Of a DNA stretch of 64,000 nt, positions 1 through 7,966 are shown in pieces (the stretch's first letter is position 1; every line of letters starts with the position of its first letter). The position numbers and the translations under genes were made by a program. The notes under the pieces were generated by a model. It searched no databases, was not told the DNA's origin, and was given only the letters and a program-made list of their open reading frames with translations. Source of the stretch: Yinghuangia seranimata. GTDB taxonomy: Bacteria > Actinomycetota > Actinomycetes > Streptomycetales > Streptomycetaceae. The stretch lies in the NCBI RefSeq assembly GCF_029953285.1, contig NZ_JASAOI010000031.1:62001-126000 (forward strand), given 5' to 3'.

Positions 1-330
1 CGCGGTGAGCGCGGACGCGGCGGCCAGCAGGAGCGCGCCGGCGAGGAAGACGCGGCGCCTGCCGAGGATGTCGGCGAGGCTTCCGGCGGTCAGCTGGGTG
101 GCGGACAGGCCCAGGCTGATGCTGCTGAGGATCCAGGCGGGTCCGGTTGGCCCGGCGTCCAGATGTCGGACGGTGTCGGGAAGCACGGCGAACGGCGCCG
201 TGTAGGTCATCAGGACGAGCAGGGTCGCGGCGACGACGACGGCCAGGGTGACGCCGGGTGCGCGGCGGCCTGACGTCTGGGCGGCGGAGTCGGTGGCGGT
301 GGTGCGGGCGGGGACGGCGGTGGCGGACAT
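1..330 (-). CDS. MFS transporter, N-terminal part (truncated by window edge)
   Basis: 110 codons are visible, starting at ATG 330 with AGGAAT as a plausible ribosome site. After a polar, Thr/Ala-rich start there is a hydrophobic helix (about residues 30-50). It is followed by the first-loop signature of drug/H+ antiporter-type major facilitator proteins: an SLGLSATQLTAGSLADILGRRR-like stretch, including the conserved D-x-x-G-R-R-R loop between helices 2 and 3. Family knowledge says these are 12-14 helix proton-driven exporters; the substrate cannot be told. The gene is divergent from an HxlR-type regulator, and the shared intergenic region carries two mirror-image palindromes. This suggests that the regulator represses the transporter until a compound is sensed, which is inference. 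Confidence 0.85.
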   Translation of the reverse strand, partial: MSATAVPARTTATDSAAQTSGRRAPGVTLAVVVAATLLVLMTYTAPFAVLPDTVRHLDAGPTGPAWILSSISLGLSATQLTAGSLADILGRRRVFLAGALLLAAASALTA

Positions 331-392
331 CTGGATTCCTCGGGTGCGTGGCGGAAGGCGCGAGGGACAGGAGTGCCGCACCTCGGCCCGTG

Positions 393-457
393 TTGGTTCA
401 TTCATTGAACCGAGGCGACGGGACGACTGTAGCACCAAAGTTCAATGAATGAACCAA
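393..457. promoter_or_regulatory. Twin mirror-image operators between MFS gene and HxlR regulator
   Basis: TTGGTTCATTCATTGAAC at 393-410 is the exact reverse complement of GTTCAATGAATGAACCAA at 440-457. Each copy is itself a dyad (GTTCA-N5-TGAAC). Centres are 44 bp apart, about four helical turns. The right copy precedes the regulator's TAGGCT -10 box (465-470); the left copy lies upstream of the transporter. Both lie in an AT-rich island. They are probably the binding sites of the adjacent HxlR-type repressor. Confidence 0.75.
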
Positions 458-476
458 GGCGGGGTAGGCTCGTCTC

Positions 477-1025
477 ATGGCACTCGGAAAGGACTACGCG
501 GGCCAGGACTGCGCCCTCGCCCGCGCCCTCGAACTCGTCGGCGAGCGGTGGACCCTCCTCGTCGTGCGCGACGTCTTCTACGGCGTCCGGCGCTTCAGCG
601 ACTTCCAGGCCCACCTCGATATTCCCCGGGCCGTCCTCACCGCACGGCTGTCCGCCCTCGTGGACGGAGGCGTGCTCGAGCGCCGCCGCTACCAGGACTC
701 ACCGCCGCGCGACGAGTACGTGCTCACCGAGGCCGGCGTCGCCCTGTGGCCGGCCGTCTACGCGCTCGCCCAGTGGGCCGTCGCGTTCCTCCCCACCGCG
801 GCCGGCGCCATCCGCGAGTTCGCCCACGTCACCTGCGACGCCGTCGTCGACCCCGCGGGCCTGTGCGCGGTGTGCGGACGCGTCCCGCCGGCCACCGAGC
901 TCGAGACCCGGCCCGGGCCCGGCATGGCGACCTATCACCGCGACGACCCGGTCAGCGTCGCGCTCCGCCGCCCCCACCGGCTCATCGAACCGCTCCAGCC
1001 GGCACTGGCCGAAGCCCGCGCCTGA
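477..1025 (+). CDS. HxlR-family winged-helix transcriptional regulator
   Basis: This is a 182-residue DNA-binding regulator. The N-terminal 95 residues fit the HxlR/DUF24 winged helix: an early Cys in QDCALARALELVGERWTLL, a recognition region around RRFSDFQAHLDIPRAVLTARL, and a wing ending ERRRYQD...YVLTEAG. The C-terminal about 80 residues contain a Cys pair (CAVCGR) that could bind metal or respond to redox; family members often act as redox or electrophile sensors. The start is ATG 477, preceded by TAGGCT (465-470) with only six bases between, so the transcript is probably leaderless. The operator at 440-457 would overlap the -35 region and imply autorepression. The gene diverges from the MFS exporter, its likely target. 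Confidence 0.88.
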   Translation: MALGKDYAGQDCALARALELVGERWTLLVVRDVFYGVRRFSDFQAHLDIPRAVLTARLSALVDGGVLERRRYQDSPPRDEYVLTEAGVALWPAVYALAQWAVAFLPTAAGAIREFAHVTCDAVVDPAGLCAVCGRVPPATELETRPGPGMATYHRDDPVSVALRRPHRLIEPLQPALAEARA

Positions 1026-1161
1026 CCACCGCCCCGAAGCCGGCATCCCGTCCGCGCCCGGCCGCAGCCCTGAGCCAATAGGGTGTGCACCGGCGGCCGG
1101 GCCAGGCCGCCGGGCCGCCGTGCCACGGCGGCGCGACGACGCGGCGGAGGAGTCGTTGGGC

Positions 1162-2742
1162 GTGAAGGCTGCGGGACTGCGGGCGTTCGTCGCGGTCGGG
1201 GTTCTCCTCGCGCTCTATGTCGCCCTGTCGCTCCCGTTCGTCGTCGCGGCCCTGTTCATCGGGCTGCTCGTCGGCGGCACCGACCTGTTCGCGTCCGGGC
1301 AGGCCGTCATCGTCGCCGAGCTCGTCATCGTGCTCGTCGCCCTGGTCATCGAGGTCGCCGGCCCGCGCCGCCTGCCCGCCGGAGTCTCCGTCGGACCCCG
1401 CGACCAGCCGCGGCTGTGGGCCCTGGTGCGCGCCACCGCCCGCGAACTCAACGTCCCCGAGCCCGACGGCATCGTGCTCACCGGCGGCACCGCGGTCGGC
1501 GTGCGCGCCGTCCGCCGCCCCGGGATAACCCTGCACAAGCACCTCGTCCTCGGCTCCGCCGTGCCCGGAGCGCTCACCGAACCGCAACTGCGCGCCGTCA
1601 TCGCCTGCGCGCTCGCCGGACTGCGCCGCCGCAGGCCCCCGCTGCCCGACCAACTCGCGCTGCACGGCCTCGACATGGTCGCCGGGCTCGCCGAATCCGC
1701 GCGCTACCGCAGCGCGCTCGGCGACGCGGCCGCCGCCTTCGCCGAGCGCTACGAGTCCATCTGCGCGCCCGTCGTCGACCTGCAGGAACGCGTCCAGGAC
1801 CGGTACGCCGCGAACGTCTACGGCACCGACGCCGTCGCCGACGGCCTCGACGCGCTGCGCCGCGTCCGCACCGCGTGGGGCTGGTACCGCCGCGGCTACC
1901 TCAGCGCCGGACTGGCCTCCGGCTGCGTCTCCGCCGACCCCCTCGGCGACTTCAAGGCGCTCCTCGCCGACCCGGTACGCGCCGCCGCACTGGCCGAACT
2001 CCCGCCCGGCGAACCGCCGCACCCGCTCGCCGCCCGCGCCGACCGGCTGCGCCGGCGTCCGCTGGACGGCACCCTCCCGCTGCGCGGCGGCGAGGCCGGC
2101 ATCGCCCTCGGCCTGGACGACCCGCGCCGCGTCAGCGCCCACCTGCACGCCTACCTGATCGCCACCGACGACGAAGGCCTCGCCGCGAGCGGCGCGTTCG
2201 AGGTGCTGGACGGCATGACCTCGCTCGACCGCGAGGCCTTCCTGCGCCAGGTCAGCGGCTACCGCGCCGCGTACCGCGGGTCGCGCATCGCCCCCGCCGC
2301 CCGGCAGGCGGGCGCCGAACTCCCGGTCACCCTCGGCGGCGTGCTCGGCCTCCTCGTCGAAGGACGCGGCGAGACGCTCTCCCGCGAGTACGCCAACCGC
2401 AACGCGCACCGGCGCCCCGCGTCGGCCGCCACGGACGCGGGCGGCCCCGACGCCGTCGACCCCGCGGTGACCGCCCTCGCCGCGCTGCTCGCCTGCGCCT
2501 GGGTCGACTCCGGGCGCGCCCGCTGGAAACTGACCTGGTCCGGCCACGACGAGGTCACCGCCCACGACGGCACCCCCCTCGACCTGCCGGGACTCGCCGC
2601 CCGCGCGCTCGCCGGGCCGGAAGGCGCCCGCGAGCTGCGCACCGCGATCACCAGCGCCGGGGTGTCCCTCTACTACGAGGCCAAGCTCCCCGTCTCCTTC
2701 GCCGCCGCCACCGAGCGCGAGACGGCCGTCGGCCACCGCTAG
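1162..2742 (+). CDS. M48-like membrane protein lacking the zinc motif (pseudo-peptidase)
   Basis: 526 residues from GTG 1162, chosen because GGAGGAG lies nine bases upstream. Two hydrophobic helices (about 8-38 and 48-66) precede a cytoplasmic region. The layout follows M48/HtpX-type peptidases: an ARELNVPEPDGIVL-type strand, a strand like the 'LVLG...L' segment, then 'LTEPQLRAVIACALAGLRRRR'. At residues 148-153 the catalytic HExxH is replaced by ACALAG. The region that would hold the third ligand (DRYAANVYGTDAVADGL) also lacks the usual glutamate. The end of the M48 domain, with a PHPLAARADRLRR block like the family's 'HPPLAERI', is preserved. The fold is thus probably retained without proteolysis. 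No operon partner is evident. The role is unknown. Confidence 0.7.
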   Translation: MKAAGLRAFVAVGVLLALYVALSLPFVVAALFIGLLVGGTDLFASGQAVIVAELVIVLVALVIEVAGPRRLPAGVSVGPRDQPRLWALVRATARELNVPEPDGIVLTGGTAVGVRAVRRPGITLHKHLVLGSAVPGALTEPQLRAVIACALAGLRRRRPPLPDQLALHGLDMVAGLAESARYRSALGDAAAAFAERYESICAPVVDLQERVQDRYAANVYGTDAVADGLDALRRVRTAWGWYRRGYLSAGLASGCVSADPLGDFKALLADPVRAAALAELPPGEPPHPLAARADRLRRRPLDGTLPLRGGEAGIALGLDDPRRVSAHLHAYLIATDDEGLAASGAFEVLDGMTSLDREAFLRQVSGYRAAYRGSRIAPAARQAGAELPVTLGGVLGLLVEGRGETLSREYANRNAHRRPASAATDAGGPDAVDPAVTALAALLACAWVDSGRARWKLTWSGHDEVTAHDGTPLDLPGLAARALAGPEGARELRTAITSAGVSLYYEAKLPVSFAAATERETAVGHR

Positions 2743-3050
2743 GGCCTGGTGGAAGACCCGCTGGGCGCGCGACGCCTGGCACCGCGCCTTGGGGCATTGC
2801 GCGGGTGGGCTGTCAGCGCCCGGCGTCCTCCGAGTACGACCGAGTCCGGAAGCGAAGGCAGCCGTGCATGGTGGCCGTTCCCGTGGTGCTTCTCGGCCGA
2901 ACGCCGGGGGGAGCCTTGCGATGCACGGCACGAGAAACCGCGTGCCGTCCGACGCGGGTCATGGCCGTCGGGCGTTCTTCACGGACCTCCTCGCGTGGTC
3001 GCCCGTCCGGTGATTCGGGTCGCCGCGTCCGGCCGCTATAGCCTGGAGGC
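2743..3050. other. 308-base intergenic stretch
   Basis: No convincing gene is seen; the short open frames here lack the strong third-position G/C bias of the neighbours. At the right end a TATAGC -10 box (3037-3042) lies eight bases before the GTG of the RNase HII gene. The rest shows no clear hairpin or operator. Confidence 0.5.
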
Positions 3051-3965
3051 GTGCCCATCCCCAAGCAGTCCCGCGCCACCGCGGCCGAGCCCGTCGCGCG
3101 GACCGGGGCGGACGAGCCCGGCACCGCCGCGACGAGCGTGGCCGAGGCCGCACCGGCGCCCGCGCGGAAGCCCGCTGCCGCGGCCGCGAAGACCGCGGTG
3201 AAGAAGGCCGCCGCCAAGCAGGCCGTCAAGAGGACCGCCAAGGCGGCGGTGAAGAAGACCGCCAAGAAGGCCGCGAAGAAGGCCCGCCCGGCCGGGCCGA
3301 CCGATGTGATCGAACGCGAACTGATCGCCGCGGGCGCGCAGGTGGTCGCGGGCGTCGACGAGGTCGGTCGCGGCGCGTGGGCGGGTCCGCTGGTGGTCGG
3401 CGCGGCGGTGTCCGCGAGCACGCCGCCGCCTGTGGGGCTGACCGACTCCAAGCTGCTCACCGCGCGCAGGCGCGAGGAACTCGCGCCCGCGGTCGCGGAG
3501 TGGGCGATCGCTTACGCGTACGGCGCGGCCTCGCCGGAGGAGATCGACGCGCTCGGGATGACCGCCGCGCTGCGGCTCGCGGCGGTGCGCGCGCTGGAGG
3601 CGCTGCCGGTCCGTCCGGACGCCGTCGTCCTCGACGGCAGCCACGACTTCCTGGGCGCGCCGTGGCAGGTGCGCACCGTCGTCAAGGGCGACAGCACCTG
3701 CGTCGGCGTCGCCGCCGCGTCGGTCCTGGCGAAAGTCCATCGGGACGCGATGATGGCCGAACTCGGCACAACACACCCCCAGTTCGCATTCTGCGACAAC
3801 GCCGGCTACCCGTCGCCGACGCACCGTGCGGCGCTGGAGGAGCTCGGGCCCACGCCGTACCACCGGATGTCCTGGGCATACATGGACGACCTGCCTCGCT
3901 GGCGGCACCTGAAGCGGGTGCGCAGCGAGCTCGAGGACGCCGGACAGACCGCGTTGGACTTCTGA
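3051..3965 (+). CDS. rnhB: Ribonuclease HII with lysine/alanine-rich N-terminal tail
   Basis: This enzyme removes ribonucleotides and RNA primers from RNA:DNA hybrids. The catalytic core (about residues 84-304) has the hallmark [14 protein letters not shown] block with D103 and E104. The other metal-binding acids are D195 in the LDGSHD motif and D232 in the SVLAKVHRD motif. What stands out is an extra N-terminal part of about 80 residues. From about residue 40 to 78 it is almost only Ala, Lys, Val and Thr ([20 protein letters not shown] and onward), resembling histone H1 tails and the HrdB spacer in this window. Typical actinobacterial RNase HII is about 230 residues. GTG 3051 follows a TATAGC -10 box by eight bases, so a leaderless message is likely. 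An internal start nearer residue 84 has no better ribosome site. Confidence 0.93.
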   Translation: MPIPKQSRATAAEPVARTGADEPGTAATSVAEAAPAPARKPAAAAAKTAVKKAAAKQAVKRTAKAAVKKTAKKAAKKARPAGPTDVIERELIAAGAQVVAGVDEVGRGAWAGPLVVGAAVSASTPPPVGLTDSKLLTARRREELAPAVAEWAIAYAYGAASPEEIDALGMTAALRLAAVRALEALPVRPDAVVLDGSHDFLGAPWQVRTVVKGDSTCVGVAAASVLAKVHRDAMMAELGTTHPQFAFCDNAGYPSPTHRAALEELGPTPYHRMSWAYMDDLPRWRHLKRVRSELEDAGQTALDF

Positions 3966-4085
3966 CGGCCCGGCGTCGCACGGGGTGCGGCGCCGTTGCC
4001 GCGGCCGGGGCGTGGGAGGCGACGCGCGTCACGGTTCCCTATAGCGGCTCCCGCGATCCGGTGGGCGGGCGGTAGTTTTCCCCGC

Positions 4086-5018
4086 GTGACTGCCTCGATA
4101 CCTCCCGGCTGGTACGACGACCCTTCCGCGCCCGGCATGGAGCGCTGGTGGGACGGCAACCAGTGGACCGAATCCTCGCGCCCGCGGTCCGACGCGCCCA
4201 GCGTCCCGCCCGCCCCTGCCTCGGCTCCCGGCTTCGGCGCCGAGCCGATGCCGCCGGGCGGCATCGGCGGGCCCGGTGCGCCGCCGCCGTTCCCGCCGGG
4301 TTACGGGCCCTACCCGCCGATGGGGCCGCCGCCCGCGCAGAAGCGCAACCGCGGGCTGGTCCTCGGCCTGGTGGCGCTGCTGGTGGTCGGTGGCCTGATC
4401 GCGATCCTGGTGTTCGCGCTGGGCGGCGGCGGGGGCGGCGGCACCGCGACGTCGGGCCGGCTCGCGGACCCGACGACGGGTGTCTCGGTCCCGCAGATCA
4501 AGGGCTGGGAGCACACCGACAAGCACTCGCCGACGCACCAGATCAAGGACCGCATCCCGTGCTCGGACGAGAGCAGCAACCCGTCCCTCGGGCCGTCCGA
4601 CAGCCCTTCGGACAGCAGCGACGAGTCCGAGTCGCACTGCTACCTCGGTGAGATCGAGGTCGGCGCGATCCCCGGCAAGTCCTTCGACAGCGCGGTCAGC
4701 AAGATGAGCACCAGCGCGGCGAAGAACAGCGGTTTCAAGATCACGAAGACCACGCGTGACGAGCGCATCAAGATCGACGGCAAGGACGCGCACATCCTCG
4801 TCTACGAGGTGGAGGACAAGAAAGGCAGCGCCAAGCGCTCCGCCACGGTGCAGTTCATCGTCATCGACGCCAGCGTCGAGGACGGCGGCAGCAAGGCGTA
4901 CCCGATCGTCTTCACCGGCGTCGACCACGACTCCAAGGCGCCGGACAAGTCCGTGCTCGACACGGTCCGCAACGGCATCAAGGTCGGCCAGCCGACGCCG
5001 ACCGACAGCGCGTCTTGA
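4086..5018 (+). CDS. DUF2510 membrane-anchored protein
   Basis: 310 residues from GTG 4086. The N-terminus is a DUF2510 motif (PPGWYDDP...MERWWDGNQWTE), a short Trp-rich module common in actinobacterial membrane proteins. It is followed by a Pro/Gly-rich linker, one hydrophobic helix (about residues 91-114), a glycine run and an exported domain of about 190 residues. That domain contains an acidic Ser/Asp/Glu patch and two cysteines (IPCSDES and SHCYLGE) that could pair. It resembles PsbP/MspA-like 'unknown exported' C-termini, but I do not recognise it. A TAGTTT -10 box (4073-4078) seven bases before GTG suggests leaderless transcription. Function unknown; a cell-envelope role is inferred from topology. 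Confidence 0.85.
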   Translation: MTASIPPGWYDDPSAPGMERWWDGNQWTESSRPRSDAPSVPPAPASAPGFGAEPMPPGGIGGPGAPPPFPPGYGPYPPMGPPPAQKRNRGLVLGLVALLVVGGLIAILVFALGGGGGGGTATSGRLADPTTGVSVPQIKGWEHTDKHSPTHQIKDRIPCSDESSNPSLGPSDSPSDSSDESESHCYLGEIEVGAIPGKSFDSAVSKMSTSAAKNSGFKITKTTRDERIKIDGKDAHILVYEVEDKKGSAKRSATVQFIVIDASVEDGGSKAYPIVFTGVDHDSKAPDKSVLDTVRNGIKVGQPTPTDSAS

Positions 5019-5048
5019 CCGTATCCGGACCTTGCACAGCGGCGGGGC

Positions 5049-5081
5049 ACGGGTGATCGGGCGTACAGTTCGGTCACCCGT
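5049..5081. other. Nested inverted repeats after the DUF2510 gene
   Basis: ACGGGTGA (5049-5056) pairs with TCACCCGT (5074-5081). An alternative pairing, GGCGTAC (5060-5066) with GTACGCC (5080-5086), overlaps it. It could be a weak terminator or a site for the downstream fusion gene. Confidence 0.3.
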
Positions 5082-5211
5082 ACGCCGTCCCGTCCTCGCG
5101 TGCGAGACGCCGCGAACGGGTAACTTCCTGGGCTGAGGGATCCGCCGGAGACCCTCATGCGCCGTCCGGGGTGCCCCGCACCGCCCGCGGTCGGCAGAGA
5201 TCATTTGGGGG

Positions 5212-7794
5212 GTGACCGTGCGTCTTGGGGACCGCCTGCAATGTCCGGGCTACGCCGTGGTCGGCGTGGAGACCACCGGGCTGTCGCCGCACCGCCACCG
5301 CATCGTCGAGATCGCGGTGGCCCTGTGCGACACCGACGGGCAGGTGACCGACTTCTTCACGACGCTGCTCAACCCGGACGCCCCCGTCGGGGACTTCCAG
5401 ACGCACGGCCTCTTCGACGACGACGTCGTGGACGCCCCGGCGTTCGGCGACATCGCGCCGTGGCTGGTCGGCCTGCTGCGGCAGCGCGTCGTCGTCGCCC
5501 ACAACGCGCGGTTCGAGCTCGGCTTCCTCGAGCGCGAGTTCCAGCGGCGCCGGCACCCGACCGTGCCGCCGCTGACGATGCTGTGCACGATGCGCGAGGC
5601 CCCGGAGTACCTGCCCGAGGCGCCGCGCTTCACGCTGATGGCGTGCTGCGAGGCCGCCAGCGTCCCCGTCGACTCGGGGTACGGGGCGGCGGCCAAGGCG
5701 ATGGGCGCGGCCCGGCTGCTGGCCTACTACCTGGAGCAGGGCGCGGGCGAGGCGCGCCACTGGCAGCAGGCCCGCACGGTCGCCGCGTCGCTGAACTGGC
5801 CGCGCCGCAAGGCCGACCACGCGCCGCGGGTGTTCTCCCGCGACGACGCGCACGCCGCGCGGCGGGCCCGCGAGGAGGCCGAGCAGGCGCGTCGCCGCGT
5901 TGCCGTGTCCTACCTGGAGAAGGCGCGCGCCTCCGGCCCGCCGACCGGTGTCGGGGAGGGCCCGGACAGCTACCTCGCGGTCCTCGACGCCGCGCTCGAG
6001 GACCGGGTGATCACCCCGGAGGAGGCCACCGACCTGGCCGAACTCGCGGTGACGCTGGGCATCTCCGAGGAGCAGCGCAAGGACCTGGACCGGCTGTACG
6101 TGACCACGCTCGCCGCCTCCATGGTCGCGGCGGGCCCGGTCATCGACCGTGAGGAGCGCGCCGACCTCACGCGCGTCGCCGCCCAGCTCGGCATCCCCCG
6201 GATCGCGCTCGACGAGATCATCGCGATGGCCCGCGACACCGCCCACGACCAGGGCGCCGGTCCCGGTGCCGCCCGCATCCTCGCGACCGGGCGCGCTCTG
6301 CTGCGCGGGCAGCACGTGCTGTTCCACGGCTATCTGGCGGTCTCCCGCTCGGAGTTGGAGCAGCGGATGGCGCGCGCCCGCCTGGAGCTCGCGTCCGGGA
6401 TCCACGACCACGTCGACGTCCTGGTGGTCGCCGACCCCGACGAGTCGGCGGACCGCACCTACTGGGCGCGGCAGCGCGGCATCCGCGTGCTCATCGAGCC
6501 GGTGTTCCTGGCGCTGCTGTCCGACCTGGAGCGCGAGAGCGGCTCGGCCGCGGACGCGGCCTCCCGGGTCGCCGCCGCGGGTGCGCTGGCGCATGTGGGG
6601 GCGCCCGCGGGAGCGGCCGCGGCGGCGTCCGGCGGCGTCCCGGGGCCGCGTACGACGAGCGGGTTCCTCCTGCCGCGACCGGGCAGTTCCGGCCATACTC
6701 CGCCGCAGACGGCCGGCCTTCCGCCGTACGGCACGGACGACACCCCGACCGGGCCGGTCACCGGCGACGCCGGGATCGGCGAGGACGAGACCGAGGCCGG
6801 GACGGTGCCGATCCCGCCGATTCCTCCTCCGCCGTCGCCCGAGGTGACGGCCGCCATCAGCTCGGCGGGTACGGAGGTCCCGACGATGTCCGAGGCGCCG
6901 CTGCCCGGTGTGCCGGCCAAGCCGACCGAGCCGCCCGCCCTGACGCAGGGCGTTCCCGTCGGCGGGGCCGGGACCGGCGGCGCTCCGCTGCCGCGGACCA
7001 CCGCGTCGCCGGTGCCCGGCACGCTGCCGGCCGATCCCGTCGGCAAGTCGCCGGACGGCCCCGGCCGCCCGGTTCCGCCGAAGCCGGCCGCGCCGCCGCC
7101 CGGGACGATCGCGGCCCCGGCGGCCGCCAAGACCGCGCCCGTCGCGGCCCCGGCGGCCGCCAAGACGGCGCCTGTCGTGACCCCGCAGACGCCTGTCCAG
7201 CCCTCCGTCCCGGCGGCCGCCCAGCCGCCCGCCGAGCCGGTCGAGGAGCCCCGCGCGCTGCAGCGCGGCCAGGCCGTCACCATCGACGAACTCGGGACGT
7301 TCACCGGCGCGCTGCGCGTCGAGGCGGCGTGGTGGGGTCCGGAGGAGGTCGACGCCGACGTCATCGTGCTGGTGCTCGACGACGACCGCCGCGTGGGCGC
7401 CGACGAGGACCTGGTCTTCTACAACCAACCGGTGCACCCGAGCGGCGCCGTCCGCCTCGCGGGCAAGGTGCAGGACGGCAAGCCGGGTTCGGACTCGGTG
7501 GACATCGACGTCACCTCGCTCGAGCCGGGAAGGGTCCGGGTGCTCGTTGCGTTGACGCTGGACACGGGCTCGGGGGTCACCTTCTCCCAAGTCCCGGTCG
7601 CCGTCGGTATCGTCGACCCTGTCACACGGCGCCGCCTGGCCGACTTCCGGCTTACGGGCGGGGAGGAGACCGTGATGATCCTCACCGAGGTGTACCGTCG
7701 CGGGGACTCGTGGCGGCTGCGCACGGTGGGGCAGGGGTACGCGGAAGGTCTGGCGGCCCTGGTGACCGAATACGGAGTGGTGGTGGACGAATGA
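5212..7794 (+). CDS. Exonuclease-like / TerB-like / BRCT-like / TerD fusion protein
   Basis: 860 residues. Residues about 10-175 have the DnaQ exonuclease fold, but the catalytic set is broken. The first acid of D-x-E is glycine (VVGVETTG, E20 kept), the second motif HNARFELGF (97-105) has Glu for Asp, and the H-x-x-x-D motif is replaced by YGAAAKAMG (from 157). Residues about 250-337 form an all-helical TerB-like module. About 360-445 resemble a BRCT domain (LRGQHVLFHGYL ... VLVVADPDESADRTYWARQRGIRV). A Pro/Ala-rich linker with an 11-residue tandem repeat follows. Residues about 680-860 are a clear TerD domain with the acidic DDDRRVGADEDLVFYNQ calcium-binding loop. TerD proteins belong to tellurite/stress and membrane-linked surveillance systems. 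GTG 5212 is used; GTG 5218 is possible. Confidence 0.85.
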   Translation: MTVRLGDRLQCPGYAVVGVETTGLSPHRHRIVEIAVALCDTDGQVTDFFTTLLNPDAPVGDFQTHGLFDDDVVDAPAFGDIAPWLVGLLRQRVVVAHNARFELGFLEREFQRRRHPTVPPLTMLCTMREAPEYLPEAPRFTLMACCEAASVPVDSGYGAAAKAMGAARLLAYYLEQGAGEARHWQQARTVAASLNWPRRKADHAPRVFSRDDAHAARRAREEAEQARRRVAVSYLEKARASGPPTGVGEGPDSYLAVLDAALEDRVITPEEATDLAELAVTLGISEEQRKDLDRLYVTTLAASMVAAGPVIDREERADLTRVAAQLGIPRIALDEIIAMARDTAHDQGAGPGAARILATGRALLRGQHVLFHGYLAVSRSELEQRMARARLELASGIHDHVDVLVVADPDESADRTYWARQRGIRVLIEPVFLALLSDLERESGSAADAASRVAAAGALAHVGAPAGAAAAASGGVPGPRTTSGFLLPRPGSSGHTPPQTAGLPPYGTDDTPTGPVTGDAGIGEDETEAGTVPIPPIPPPPSPEVTAAISSAGTEVPTMSEAPLPGVPAKPTEPPALTQGVPVGGAGTGGAPLPRTTASPVPGTLPADPVGKSPDGPGRPVPPKPAAPPPGTIAAPAAAKTAPVAAPAAAKTAPVVTPQTPVQPSVPAAAQPPAEPVEEPRALQRGQAVTIDELGTFTGALRVEAAWWGPEEVDADVIVLVLDDDRRVGADEDLVFYNQPVHPSGAVRLAGKVQDGKPGSDSVDIDVTSLEPGRVRVLVALTLDTGSGVTFSQVPVAVGIVDPVTRRRLADFRLTGGEETVMILTEVYRRGDSWRLRTVGQGYAEGLAALVTEYGVVVDE
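7111..7176 (+). repeat. Two tandem 33-bp units in the TerD fusion linker
   Basis: Units 7111-7143 and 7144-7176 are nearly identical and each encodes AAPAAAKTAPV. They lie in the low-complexity linker before the TerD domain and are likely to vary in copy number between strains. Confidence 0.8.
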
Positions 7795-7966
7795 CGCGGT
7801 AGCGACCTCCCGACCGCCGCGACCGCTCCGCTCGTTTCCGGCGGGCGCCCACCCGGGTCCGGCCGGTGTCCGGCACCCGCTCCGCCCGCCCGTCCCTGTG
7901 TGACCCACCCGCCCACACCGACCCGGTCTGTGCACGCCCGGGGCGGCTTTGATAAGACTGGCGACC

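Noticed and set aside
2789-3013. 74-codon plus-strand frame in the gap before rnhB
   Set aside because: Weak codon bias, no ribosome site, no recognisable motif.
3970-4010. Imperfect hairpin after rnhB
   Set aside because: Arms (GGCGTCGCAC / GTGCGGCGCC) have mismatches and no T-run; too weak to call.
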